Below, one piece after another: positions 1 to 7,850 of a DNA stretch of 36,101 bases (its first letter is position 1; every line of letters starts with the position of its first letter). A model generated the notes under the pieces. It saw nothing but the letters and a program-made list of their open reading frames with translations, did no database searches and was not told the DNA's origin. Origin of the DNA: Candidatus Cryptobacteroides avistercoris (lineage in GTDB: Bacteria > Bacteroidota > Bacteroidia > Bacteroidales > UBA932); contig JADILW010000010.1 in the NCBI GenBank assembly GCA_017695095.1, positions 1 through 36,101 of the forward strand. The letters are read 5' to 3'. Position numbers and translations under genes: made by a program.

Positions 1-1914
1 TGCAATTATAAACGATGGTGATACTAACTCTGCGTTATCAGCCCCATCATCAGTTACTCCATCAGTAATTCTCGGCCTGCCTATTGTATAGGCACTGGAT
101 GATGATGTTATCTGAACATGGTACATACGAGCATTCCCACCTTCTCTGGCTGACCGATATAAAGTCTTCGTATTTGGCGAGGATGAATTATTACGCGGCC
201 AAGTATAATATGCAATATCTGAACGGCCTGGATACGAATCCCATTCGCCATGTGTGTTAGTTACAACCTTTGAACGGAAAAAACCGCTGGATCCAGTACC
301 ATAAGACCATCCGTCCCAGTACCAGCCGTTCCAAGATAACCTTTCCTCTATGATAGCGGCTACATATCTATTATTCCCTTTATTTTCATAGGTCGTCCCC
401 TCAAAATCATCCCTGTACGAATACCATCCCTGGATATTCGTGATATACACCAGCGGGTACTGTCTTATCACCACCGTGCGGTCGATGTTGTCTTCGTTGC
501 TTACCGTCAGTTCGATGTAGCGTATGGTATTGTTGGTCGGAAGATCGCTGTGGATAGTCAGGTTTCCGTTAAGACCGCTCTCAGCCGCAACTGTTATGCA
601 TGGAACATTGTCGCTATCGACAACATTTTCATACTGAACATCACTCTCCTGACCGAACTTGTCGATATACCATACCCTGTCCACCGTCACGCTCACAGGC
701 GACGACGAAGCGAAAATCAGGCTCGTCTCGTCATCCGCGATATTGTGCAGCTCCAGTTCGTATCGGTTCAGGGACAGATAGGCGGCGTCTTCTATCTCCC
801 CGCCGACGTTGATGGTCTTTTCGGTCCAGTCGACGACCTCATATTCGATTTTGTCCAGGGTTACAGGTTTGCTGGGATTGGTCGCGCCGGGAGTGTTCAC
901 GGTCACTCTCACTTCGTAGCAGGTGTTGCGCTCCAGAATCTTGTCGCGGCTCACCGGAATCTGGTAGTAGCTGTCTTCGTATACTCCGGCGGACTCATCG
1001 CCGGCCGAGGTTTCGGGAATATACTCAAGCGGGATGTTCACCACGAGCCGCAACTCGTTCTCAAGCGCGCTCACGTCCGCCCAATCGTGGGCGTATGCGT
1101 AGGTCGTGACTGTAATCTCGCCGGCAGTCCAGTCATAGAACTGCGTACCTCTTGCAGTGAAAATCTCCGGAGTGTCAAGTTCTGCGGGAGCGTCCACACC
1201 GCTGACTACGGAAGTGGTCCACGGCATGTTGCTGAGATAGAAACCGGCATTGCCTTTGTAAGTGAACTCCACCTGCTCGCCTTTTGCAATCTTCACCACA
1301 ATCTTGGCAGCCGCACGGCGGAGCGTGACCTTGAGTTCCGTGTCGTTGGCCGCGACGCCGTCGTTGAGCACCACCGTGCCGGGGTTCGCAGGTTCAGCCT
1401 CATCCCCCGCCGGATAGGCGACACCGTCCATCAGGAAGTTCTTGGGAGCTGTCAGCGTCTGTGAGCCCTGCCAGCCGGTGAGATGGATGTTTTCGGTCTT
1501 CTCCACCATCGAGCGCAGACCGTTCAGGTCGATGTTGTTGAAGTCTTCCGCAGGATGGGAACTGTTGGCGACGAGATAAACCCAATAGCCGGAGTTCGCA
1601 GCGAAATCCTCGCGCTTCGCCGACAGAGTGACGGTTCCTTTGCGGCTGCCGTTCAGGGAGCTGATGCGCTCGTGCCATCTAGATGCGCCGTTCTCCTCGA
1701 AAATCAGCACGTCGAGGTGGTCCACGGCAATTTCCGCGCCGCTCGCCTCCGACTTCATCAGAGGCAGGGTCTCCGAAGCTATGTCGAGGATTATGCTGTC
1801 GCCCTCGCCGCCGGTCCTGTCCGGAATGTAGGTATCCTTGATGCAGGACGGGAAGGCCAGCATCACAGCTGCGCAGACTATTGATATTTTATGCAATGTG
1901 GTTCTCATTTTCAT
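1..1914 (-). CDS. Fimbrial tip lipoprotein of locus A (DUF4906-type), C-terminus cut by window edge
   Basis: This is the last gene of locus A, open from the ATG at 1914 to the window edge (638 codons seen, no stop). The N-terminus MKMRTTLHKISIVCAAVMLAFPSC is a lipoprotein signal with a lipobox cysteine at residue 24. After it comes a FimA-like N-terminal region with an LDVLIFEENG strand. A later segment reads RTVVIRQYPLVYITNIQGWYSY, which resembles the DUF4906 domain of large Bacteroidales fimbrial tip proteins. It starts 7 bases after the upstream gene stops, so it is surely co-transcribed. An internal ATG at 1908 is an alternative start. The visible 3' part (about 1-500) is more AT-rich than the 5' part. 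The likely role is the terminal adhesin of the pilus; its ligand is unknown. Confidence 0.8.
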   Translation of the reverse strand, partial: MKMRTTLHKISIVCAAVMLAFPSCIKDTYIPDRTGGEGDSIILDIASETLPLMKSEASGAEIAVDHLDVLIFEENGASRWHERISSLNGSRKGTVTLSAKREDFAANSGYWVYLVANSSHPAEDFNNIDLNGLRSMVEKTENIHLTGWQGSQTLTAPKNFLMDGVAYPAGDEAEPANPGTVVLNDGVAANDTELKVTLRRAAAKIVVKIAKGEQVEFTYKGNAGFYLSNMPWTTSVVSGVDAPAELDTPEIFTARGTQFYDWTAGEITVTTYAYAHDWADVSALENELRLVVNIPLEYIPETSAGDESAGVYEDSYYQIPVSRDKILERNTCYEVRVTVNTPGATNPSKPVTLDKIEYEVVDWTEKTINVGGEIEDAAYLSLNRYELELHNIADDETSLIFASSSPVSVTVDRVWYIDKFGQESDVQYENVVDSDNVPCITVAAESGLNGNLTIHSDLPTNNTIRYIELTVSNEDNIDRTVVIRQYPLVYITNIQGWYSYRDDFEGTTYENKGNNRYVAAIIEERLSWNGWYWDGWSYGTGSSGFFRSKVVTNTHGEWDSYPGRSDIAYYTWPRNNSSSPNTKTLYRSAREGGNARMYHVQITSSSSAYTIGRPRITDGVTDDGADNAELVSPSFIIA

Positions 1915-1921
1915 CAAATCA

Positions 1922-3490
1922 TTAAGGCTCTACCTGCTCGATGACTATCTTATAAGTGGGATTCAGAGTCCCGGCGGGGACAGGCCAGTGCAGTTCAGAC
2001 TCGCTGTTACCGTTGATCATCAGCAACGAGGTGCCCGAAGGGTCCCACTGGGGAGTGTAGGAAATGGCGAACTCAGGCATCTTCCCTACATTGTCGGGGC
2101 GCAGAGCCTGTATGGTAATCTCATAAGGGTCGGCAGAAGCAAGGTACGGAGCGGCGACAGGGCTCCCGTTCTGAGTCACCGTTATCTTGTAGTCCGCATC
2201 GGTAGCGTTGAGCAGGGTGGGCGTCCATACCTGGCCTTTGGGGCCTGAAATCTTAAAGTTGATGGAGAAAGTGCCCTCCTGGGCAGCCGGGTCGCCGTTA
2301 TAATGGACGGTCGGACGGTCCGAATACGGCGGTTTTACGGCCACGGCAGGATACGCCTGAGTAGGCATCTCATATTCCGGAGCGGCGAATTCAAGTTCGT
2401 AGGGTTCGGCATCGTCCCAGTCGGCCACGCTGTAGTTGACCAATATCTTGCCGCTGTTGCTCAACTGGCAGCAGACCATGTAGTAGGTGTTCCTGACTAT
2501 GGGCGGCAGGTAGACGGTGCCGGTGCGCTCCTGACTGTCGGTATCGTACTTGTATTTTATGGTAAGAATATTGCCGCGGGAATCTCCGGGCTGGTTCCAG
2601 GCGGTGCTGCCCCAGGGATTCTCGAAGGGGTAGTAGGCCACCGCCTGGACGGGAGTGTACTTCGAGGCGTCGGTCTCACCGGAAGCGACTTCTGAAAGAA
2701 CGGGGTCGTCTACCGTTGCAAGCTCGCGGGTAACAGAACTGCCTTGATTGCCGTATGCATTCTCAAGATTGTCAGGGCACATCAGGAAATTGACAAATCT
2801 CGAGCGGGTGACGCTCAGCCCGGTGACGGTGAGTGTACCCTCCTCCCCTTCGGGCTTCGCGGCGAACACTCCTATCTTGCCGACGGGGCGCACGAGCTCG
2901 AAGTTCAGTTTCTGCTTCAACAGGATATGTCCTTCGTGGCCGGGGTCTGTCTGGTGGTTGTTCGGATCATCCTCTGCGAAATTGATGGTTTCCTTCCGCT
3001 TGCAGCACATCGGAAGCCCATGGGCCATGTCATCGTCCAGATTGAGCCTCGTAAAAGTGAAGCCGTTCAACTGAGCCTCGGTGGTATTCTCGTCCAACTC
3101 GACAGCGGCACCGGTCGTAACCATAGCGTCCTCGTTCGCGATGACATAGAAATCCACGTCTCTGGAGCCGAGAGAATACATCTTGATGTCCATCAGGAAG
3201 TGCTTCGCCGCCGTCGGGGCGGAAGCATCTTCGAGCCCTGCGTAGTCGTCGGTATAGAAATGTCCTGCCGGCTCTCCGCCAACGAACGCGTACACGCGCA
3301 GAGTGTGGATTGCAGACTCTGCGTCTGTCGGAGTGCCGTCGGTCTCGGTGACGGCCTTGGTGCCGACGCTCATCTGCAGCAGCACGTTGAGCTCTTCACC
3401 GAGGTCCGGAGCGGGGGCCTTGGTGCAGCCGGCGACGGTTGCGGCCGCCAGCACGAGCAGTGCTATATATTTTATGCTATTGAATCTCAT
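1922..3490 (-). CDS. FimA-like minor fimbrial subunit lipoprotein, locus A
   Basis: A 522-residue secreted lipoprotein with signal MRFNSIKYIALLVLAAATVAGC (lipobox Cys22). Then comes a TKAV motif typical of the proteolytic maturation site of type V pilins. ESAIHTLRVYAF follows, a strand pattern of the major fimbrial subunit N-terminal family (FimA/Mfa1 type, Pfam PF06321). The C-terminus ends in a strand-rich stretch (TYKIVIEQVEP). The gene sits 8 bases after the Mfa2-type anchor gene and 7 bases before the tip gene, the place held in Porphyromonas mfa loci by accessory subunits. It probably links the shaft to the tip. Family membership is inferred from motifs, and the exact subunit role is a guess from gene order. 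Confidence 0.8.
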   Translation of the reverse strand: MRFNSIKYIALLVLAAATVAGCTKAPAPDLGEELNVLLQMSVGTKAVTETDGTPTDAESAIHTLRVYAFVGGEPAGHFYTDDYAGLEDASAPTAAKHFLMDIKMYSLGSRDVDFYVIANEDAMVTTGAAVELDENTTEAQLNGFTFTRLNLDDDMAHGLPMCCKRKETINFAEDDPNNHQTDPGHEGHILLKQKLNFELVRPVGKIGVFAAKPEGEEGTLTVTGLSVTRSRFVNFLMCPDNLENAYGNQGSSVTRELATVDDPVLSEVASGETDASKYTPVQAVAYYPFENPWGSTAWNQPGDSRGNILTIKYKYDTDSQERTGTVYLPPIVRNTYYMVCCQLSNSGKILVNYSVADWDDAEPYELEFAAPEYEMPTQAYPAVAVKPPYSDRPTVHYNGDPAAQEGTFSINFKISGPKGQVWTPTLLNATDADYKITVTQNGSPVAAPYLASADPYEITIQALRPDNVGKMPEFAISYTPQWDPSGTSLLMINGNSESELHWPVPAGTLNPTYKIVIEQVEP

Positions 3491-3498
3491 GGTTCAGA

Positions 3499-4389
3499 TT
3501 AGAATTCCGGCTTGACCTCCTGGACATACCACTCGGGCAGCCGCACGAGGACTTCGCCTGACTTGAACTCGATATATATGGGGATAAGTACTTCCTGTCT
3601 GGTGCAGTCAACCTCGGGATTGTCGGCGAGGAAGTCCGCCAGGTTGATTTCGGCGAGAGTCTCGCCCGAGGCAGCCACCACGCGGACGTCAACCGCGCTG
3701 TGGTCGGTATGCCTCATGATGTTGGCGGTCGCCGAAAGATACTGCCGCGAAACATCGTGCGTCGCTTCGAGGACATAGTTCTCGGGCTCTCCGCAGGCGA
3801 CGTTTTCAAAGGTGGTCTGGGGCGATACGCCGCAAACCATGATAGAAGGTGCTCCGGCGGCCTTGGAATTGGGATCGGGCACGCCTGCCACCTCAACCGA
3901 GAGGTCATAGTGAGAGCTCTCGAATTCTACAATCCGCCGCTGGTCTTCGCCGCTGACCACCTCATAGTCGATGGCGGCGAAATAGAGCGAGTCGTTGCCG
4001 GAGACGACCTCGCCGTTCATATAGTCCTCGTCCATGAATACAATCTGGCCATAGTCGCCGGACGAGATTCTGTCGACTACGGTGCTGTGGGCATTGCCGA
4101 GACATACGATATGGTAGGTCCCGGGGTCGAGGGGCGGCAGCTGGGCAACCCTGCTGTCAACCTGCTCCTGCGGCAGCATCGCACTGCTCACGCAGTTGCC
4201 CTCGGAGTCGAAAACATACATGTCCACCCGGCATATCTTGTCGGGGAAGATTTCCTCCGTACCGTCGCCCTTATAGCTCATTTCAAGCAGGTTATCGCTG
4301 AAACACTCGCTCAGGTCCTCGCGTATGCAGGACGAAAGCGCAAGACCGAAGGTCAGCATCAGAGGCAAGGCCAGTTTAATGGATTTCAT
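3499..4389 (-). CDS. Mfa2/FimB-family fimbrial anchor lipoprotein, locus A
   Basis: Encodes 296 residues from the ATG at 4389; the frame also opens at a TTG at 4407, but the ATG gives the cleaner signal peptide (MKSIKLALPLMLTFGLALSSC, lipobox Cys21). Directly after the cysteine it carries IREDLSEC, then GDGTEEIFPDKICRVDMYVFDSEG and YHIVCLGNA. This pattern is diagnostic of the Mfa2/FimB anchor family (Pfam PF08842). These proteins sit in the outer membrane, anchor the pilus base and limit its length. It is separated from the upstream fimbrillin gene by a hairpin terminator, so its expression may be lower than that of the shaft subunit. Its paralogue in locus B is at 11552-12484. Confidence 0.9.
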   Translation of the reverse strand: MKSIKLALPLMLTFGLALSSCIREDLSECFSDNLLEMSYKGDGTEEIFPDKICRVDMYVFDSEGNCVSSAMLPQEQVDSRVAQLPPLDPGTYHIVCLGNAHSTVVDRISSGDYGQIVFMDEDYMNGEVVSGNDSLYFAAIDYEVVSGEDQRRIVEFESSHYDLSVEVAGVPDPNSKAAGAPSIMVCGVSPQTTFENVACGEPENYVLEATHDVSRQYLSATANIMRHTDHSAVDVRVVAASGETLAEINLADFLADNPEVDCTRQEVLIPIYIEFKSGEVLVRLPEWYVQEVKPEF

Positions 4390-4410
4390 GACTGTATGTT
4401 TTCTCAAAAA

Positions 4411-4454
4411 GTTTAAAAAACGGAGCCGGAGTTCCGGAGCCCGGCACCGGCTCC
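4411..4454 (-). terminator. Intra-operon intrinsic terminator after locus A fimbrillin
   Basis: The arms GGAGCCGG (4422-4429) and CCGGCTCC (4447-4454) form a perfect 8-bp stem. On the minus strand the stem is followed at once by GTTTTTTAAAC. It lies just downstream of the fimbrillin stop (4469) and ahead of the anchor gene. Leaky termination here would give many more fimbrillin transcripts than anchor and tip transcripts. Confidence 0.7.
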
Positions 4455-4468
4455 ATCATGAAGGGATA

Positions 4469-5560
4469 TTAGAATTCGGGGGTGATTGTCTCAACCTGCC
4501 ACTCGTGAGGAGTAACGGTAATGTCCACGCACTTGTCGGGGCTGGTCAGGTCCTCGTCGTCGAAGGCGAAGCTCAGCTCATAGATATAGCCGTTCTGCCA
4601 GGTGACATCGTTTCCGCCGACCTTGAAGCCGGAAGTAGCAAGATAGAGGGGCGTATCATCTGCACTCTTGCACTGCAGCACGAGCTGGGGAACCGCTCCA
4701 CTTCCTACGAAGAAATGATAGTAGTGCTTGGATTCTGCGGTCACGGGGGTGTTTGCAGCGGTAGGAGTAAGGGCGATAGTGCTCAGGTCGTCCCAATCCC
4801 AAGAGGGAGTGCTATGACCTGCGAGCCAGTCCCATGCGGTTGCATCAGAGATTGCCGTAGCCTGAAGACCGCTAACTGCCTGGGTGGCAAGGGTGTTGGC
4901 AGCATAATAGTTGTTGAGAGCCATCTTCTGGAGAGTCAGAGACTTGTAGGCAGAGCCGTCGGTCGTGTAGGTATAGGAGAAGTCCTTGATGAAAATCCTG
5001 GCAATCCTCGGCACGACTTTCAGGTCAGCCTCGAATACCGCAGACGCAGAGCCGTCATCGTGATTGCCTGAATGGTCGTCGTCGGCGGCGACAGGAGTCA
5101 GGCCTGACTCTGCATAGAGGGTGAGGTTGTCGATATTCTGCTCGTCAGCGATTTTCAGAGCAAGGTTGAGATCTGCTTCTGTAGTCACATTTAACTGCGA
5201 ATGGTTACCCACTACGATTACCTTGTTCACCGCAGAAGGGAGGAAGTGATAACTTCCGGTAAGGTTGCCGGTAACATCAGCTCCAGTATAATACTGCACA
5301 GCGGCAGTCGTTCCGTCCGCCTGCTTGGCAGGGTGAAGGTTGGTTCCGTCGGAGAAGAAAATCTGGAAACTGTTGAGAGTCACCGCGGTTCCCTCGGCAA
5401 TCTGTTCTCCACCTGCGCTACGCGTTCCGGGAACGACGTTCGCAAGCTTGATAGTCACGCTCTTGGGCACGCCGGACTCCTCGGGGGTGAGGGTCTTGTT
5501 GCAGCCGACAAGCGTCATTGATGCGGCGACGGCCGCCAATGCAAGAAATTTAACGTTCAT
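4469..5560 (-). CDS. Fimbrillin (probable shaft subunit), locus A
   Basis: A 363-residue lipoprotein precursor. Its signal MNVKFLALAAVAASMTLVGC ends in a lipobox at Cys20, and a PGTRSAGG segment follows at about residues 49-56. The arginine there fits the Arg-specific maturation cleavage known for type V pilins. LNSFQIFFSDG and the C-terminal strand (VDITVTPHEWQVETITPEF) fit the two-domain Greek-key fimbrillin fold of the Mfa1/FimA type, with a donor-strand-like C-terminus. It is third in the operon, 32 bases after the DUF3868-type gene, and is followed by a terminator hairpin. That placement suggests the major shaft subunit, made in excess. The locus B counterpart is at 10006-11535. Confidence 0.8.
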   Translation of the reverse strand: MNVKFLALAAVAASMTLVGCNKTLTPEESGVPKSVTIKLANVVPGTRSAGGEQIAEGTAVTLNSFQIFFSDGTNLHPAKQADGTTAAVQYYTGADVTGNLTGSYHFLPSAVNKVIVVGNHSQLNVTTEADLNLALKIADEQNIDNLTLYAESGLTPVAADDDHSGNHDDGSASAVFEADLKVVPRIARIFIKDFSYTYTTDGSAYKSLTLQKMALNNYYAANTLATQAVSGLQATAISDATAWDWLAGHSTPSWDWDDLSTIALTPTAANTPVTAESKHYYHFFVGSGAVPQLVLQCKSADDTPLYLATSGFKVGGNDVTWQNGYIYELSFAFDDEDLTSPDKCVDITVTPHEWQVETITPEF

Positions 5561-5592
5561 TTTTTCTAAGATTTAGTTGATAAAATATTCAG

Positions 5593-7071
5593 TTATAATT
5601 GGTCTGTCACCTTGTTAAGTTCGCTGAGGTTGTGTACGGCGGACTCGGAACCCATGCCGGCCGCCTTTCCGAGGCAGTCAGCCGCCTCGTCGTACCGGCC
5701 GCTCTGCGCACGAGCGACTCCCAGCATGTTCAGCAGTTCCGCGTTACCGTAGGTCACGTCCGAAGTGGATAACAGCCGCGCGGCTTCTGCGAAGTCTCCC
5801 CCGTCGATTGCCGCAAGCGCCCTGTCGCCCAGCACCGCCGGAGAGTCGGGGTAAAACTCTGCCGCTGCCGCCATGGCTTTCTCGTAACCGGAAGTGCCCT
5901 TTCCGTAGGATTCGGCAACCATATAGATTTCCTGAAGACTCAGCAGGTCGGGCCTCTCGTCGAGCATCTGGCGGGCCTCCTCGAGAGTGAAGTTCTTCAC
6001 ATTATATTCGATACGGTATTCAAGGCGGCGCAGAGGAGGATAAACCTCGTTCAGCAGGCGGCGGTAGATTTCGTCGTCGAGCTTTTGGATCTGCAGTTCG
6101 GCCCAGTCGTTCTTGCCCTCGTTCTCGCTGATGATGCGCTTTATCCTGTCGAGGCCGGCAAGCATGCGGACGCCGTCGAGAGAGGAGACGAACCCGTTCC
6201 AGTCCTCACCCTTGCCCTCCGAATGCACCAGCGAGAGGTCGATGTCCTCGTCAGCGGCTATCCATTCGCGCAGAGCGTCGGCGCGCCTCTGTGAAAGAGC
6301 CTTGTTGTAGGCCTCGCTCGCCTCGGGGGAAGCGTAGCCGGTTATGAATATCCCTGTTATCTCGAGGTCGCGGTCGTCGCGCACGGCTTCGATGGAATTC
6401 TTCACCGTGTCGAGTTGCGCGCGGTTGTCCTTGTAGTCGGGGCGTATGGTGTGGCTGTCCTGACGGAAGTTGAGCCGCGCCGTGCGGGTCTCCATCCTGG
6501 TCTTGACCGGCTCGGGCTCAGGCTCTATGGCAGCAAGGCGGTAGTCGGGGATGTATTCGGGCAGCACGGGGAACATGTCGAGGCTGTCGCGCCCCTCCTG
6601 GCAGTTCACGCAGCCGTGGACCTCCTCGCGGATTTCGAGGCGGCCGTCGAGCATCCAGCGCGCATAGGGAATGGCTGCGGCGTAGTCGTAGCTCTGCTGT
6701 TCGCCGTTGTCTCTCAGCATTATGGTCTCGGCGCCGCCGTCGTGGTAGGGAGGCAGCTCGACGCTTTCGAGCACCTGCGCCCTGTAGTAGACCTTGCTGC
6801 GCGTCCTTCCGTCGATCACAATCGGGGGAAACTCGGCCTCGGAGGCTCCGTCCTTCGACACTATCACGGGAATCAGGGCCACGGTGTGCTGCGTCCCGAT
6901 TCTCAGTTCAGACACGTCCACAGTCATGGAAAGTTCCACGTTTGCACCGGCCTTTGACACCGACGCCCCGTTGATGTCAATATAGGGAAGATAGCTCACC
7001 TCGTCCGCGACTGACGCCATACACGGACAGAACACTGCGAGCACGAGGGATATGATGGTAGTCCTTTTCAT
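5593..7071 (-). CDS. DUF3868/OmpA-like/TPR fimbrial accessory protein, locus A
   Basis: Encodes 492 residues with a signal peptide (MKRTTIISLVLAVFCPCMASVA). The N-terminal half matches the DUF3868 pattern (VALIPVIVSKDG, VIDGRTRSKVYYRAQVLES) and contains a CxxC pair, Cys154 and Cys157. The middle (ITGIFITGYASPEASEAYNKALSQRRADAL) is an OmpA-like peptidoglycan-binding type segment. The C-terminal about 100 residues look like TPR helices (LLNMLGVARAQSGRYDEAADCL). Such proteins accompany DUF3575 genes at the head of Bacteroidales fimbrial loci. A periplasmic assembly or anchoring role is inferred, not shown. It starts one base after the DUF3575 stop codon. It is clearly paralogous to 8483-9970, including the C-terminal HNLSELN/HNLTELE motif. 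Confidence 0.85.
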   Translation of the reverse strand: MKRTTIISLVLAVFCPCMASVADEVSYLPYIDINGASVSKAGANVELSMTVDVSELRIGTQHTVALIPVIVSKDGASEAEFPPIVIDGRTRSKVYYRAQVLESVELPPYHDGGAETIMLRDNGEQQSYDYAAAIPYARWMLDGRLEIREEVHGCVNCQEGRDSLDMFPVLPEYIPDYRLAAIEPEPEPVKTRMETRTARLNFRQDSHTIRPDYKDNRAQLDTVKNSIEAVRDDRDLEITGIFITGYASPEASEAYNKALSQRRADALREWIAADEDIDLSLVHSEGKGEDWNGFVSSLDGVRMLAGLDRIKRIISENEGKNDWAELQIQKLDDEIYRRLLNEVYPPLRRLEYRIEYNVKNFTLEEARQMLDERPDLLSLQEIYMVAESYGKGTSGYEKAMAAAAEFYPDSPAVLGDRALAAIDGGDFAEAARLLSTSDVTYGNAELLNMLGVARAQSGRYDEAADCLGKAAGMGSESAVHNLSELNKVTDQL

Positions 7072-7072
7072 A

Positions 7073-7657
7073 TTACTTCAGCATATAAATCAGAGAGATG
7101 CCGGCCTTAGTAGGTCCGAAGTAATGGTTGTTCTCGGGTCCGAGATGGTCGCCGCATGTCCGGCACTCGTACTTGTCGTACTGCGAATAGACGTAGCCGA
7201 CGCCCAGAGTGAGCTCGAGGTTGAGACGCTTGCCGATGATCCACGAATAGCCGTAGGTCAGACCAACTCCGGTGGCCCAGCCCTGATAGCGGTAGTCGCG
7301 GGTCTCCCTGCTGTGGAACGGGATGGGCATTCCGCTGATGTTGAAGAATGTGTATCCGCTGTTGACGCCGAAGAAATGTCCGTTGAAGGCCTCGCAGAGC
7401 CAATAACGGAACTCGGGGAGAACCATCCAGTGCTTGAGTTTCCTGTTCTCCTCCTTATTCAAGGTCCAAGGGTTATATCCGCCTTCGAGACTGAATGTCG
7501 TCTGGTCGCCTACGGCGAATTCAACGCCGAGATTCGGCGTGGTCGTCAACCAATAGAGCGCATTGGTCTTGACCGCGATGTCCTGGGCCTGAACTTTTTC
7601 ACCTATCCAACACCAGGAACAGAACGCCATGAACATGGCGAGAAACACTTTTCTCAT
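7073..7657 (-). CDS. DUF3575-type outer-membrane protein, first gene of locus A
   Basis: A 194-residue protein with a signal peptide ending near AQA (residues 23-25). Alternating strands end in an aromatic/hydrophobic C-terminus (ISLIYMLK), as in small outer-membrane beta barrels. CEAFNGHF, DYRYQGW and the CxxC pair Cys165/Cys168 (YECRTCGD) are shared with the locus B copy at the same residue numbers. The family is DUF3575, found with DUF3868 genes ahead of fimbrial operons; its molecular function is unknown, and a channel or assembly platform is possible. The leader contains AAAGG a short distance upstream of the ATG. The only strong promoter seen upstream lies within the invertible segment (7743-7773) and reads toward this gene. 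Confidence 0.85.
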   Translation of the reverse strand: MRKVFLAMFMAFCSWCWIGEKVQAQDIAVKTNALYWLTTTPNLGVEFAVGDQTTFSLEGGYNPWTLNKEENRKLKHWMVLPEFRYWLCEAFNGHFFGVNSGYTFFNISGMPIPFHSRETRDYRYQGWATGVGLTYGYSWIIGKRLNLELTLGVGYVYSQYDKYECRTCGDHLGPENNHYFGPTKAGISLIYMLK

Positions 7658-7689
7658 AGTATATATACCTTGCCTTTCTTGCTTGCCAA

Positions 7690-7708
7690 CCTCTCTTGCC
7701 AGGAGAGG
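7690..7708 (+). repeat. Left inverted repeat (IRL) of the putative promoter inverton
   Basis: CCTCTCTTGCCAGGAGAGG is the exact reverse complement of 7832-7850. The arm also has internal dyad symmetry (CCTCTC / GAGAGG around a 7-base core), as expected of a site bound by two recombinase protomers. It lies in the 5' leader of locus A. Confidence 0.85.
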
Positions 7709-7742
7709 CCGAAATTTCTTGCGATTTTCTTAATTGCCACCC

Positions 7743-7773
7743 CAAAGATAGTCTATTATAATGAGATTGCCAA
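7743..7773 (-). promoter_or_regulatory. Bacteroidetes-type promoter driving locus A
   Basis: On the minus strand the -7 box TATCTTTG (7750 to 7743) fits TAnnTTTG exactly. A TTG -33 element lies at 7773 to 7771, with 20 bases between, which is the usual spacing for the Bacteroidetes primary sigma factor. Transcription would start near 7736 and read through the left repeat into the DUF3575 gene. The sequenced state is therefore locus A ON. Confidence 0.75.
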
Positions 7774-7831
7774 TAGGGGGGGGCGATTATTTTTATAAAT
7801 GATAAATAAGAGGGCCTGGAAGGCGGTATGA

Positions 7832-7850
7832 CCTCTCCTGGCAAGAGAGG
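7832..7850 (-). repeat. Right inverted repeat (IRR) of the putative promoter inverton
   Basis: Exact reverse complement of 7690-7708 over 19 bases. The flanking bases do not extend the match, so the repeat is sharply bounded. It lies 35 bases before the locus B start codon at 7886. Confidence 0.85.

Larger units (their letters stand above)
7690..7850. promoter_or_regulatory. Putative invertible promoter segment between two divergent fimbrial operons
   Basis: Two perfect 19-bp inverted repeats flank a 123-base AT-rich spacer (7709-7831) that contains a complete promoter on the minus strand only. The midpoint of the repeats is base 7770, which is also the midpoint of the palindrome ATTG-C-CAAT (7766-7774). 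That palindrome gives a TTG on each strand. Inverting the segment would carry the -7 box to 7790-7797 on the plus strand, 20 bases from the plus-strand TTG at 7767-7769. The A and B start codons lie 113 and 116 bases from the midpoint, so promoter-to-gene distance is nearly equal in both states. An 8-base G run (7776-7783) also lies inside. No recombinase gene is in the window, so one would have to act in trans. Invertible promoters at Bacteroidales surface loci are well known; inversion here is inferred. Confidence 0.8.

Noticed and set aside
7788..7795. Plus-strand promoter for locus B in the present orientation (TATTTTTA)
   Set aside because: The box lacks the conserved final G and sits 18 bases from the TTG; it is weak at best beside the perfect minus-strand promoter. 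Leaky locus B expression is not excluded.
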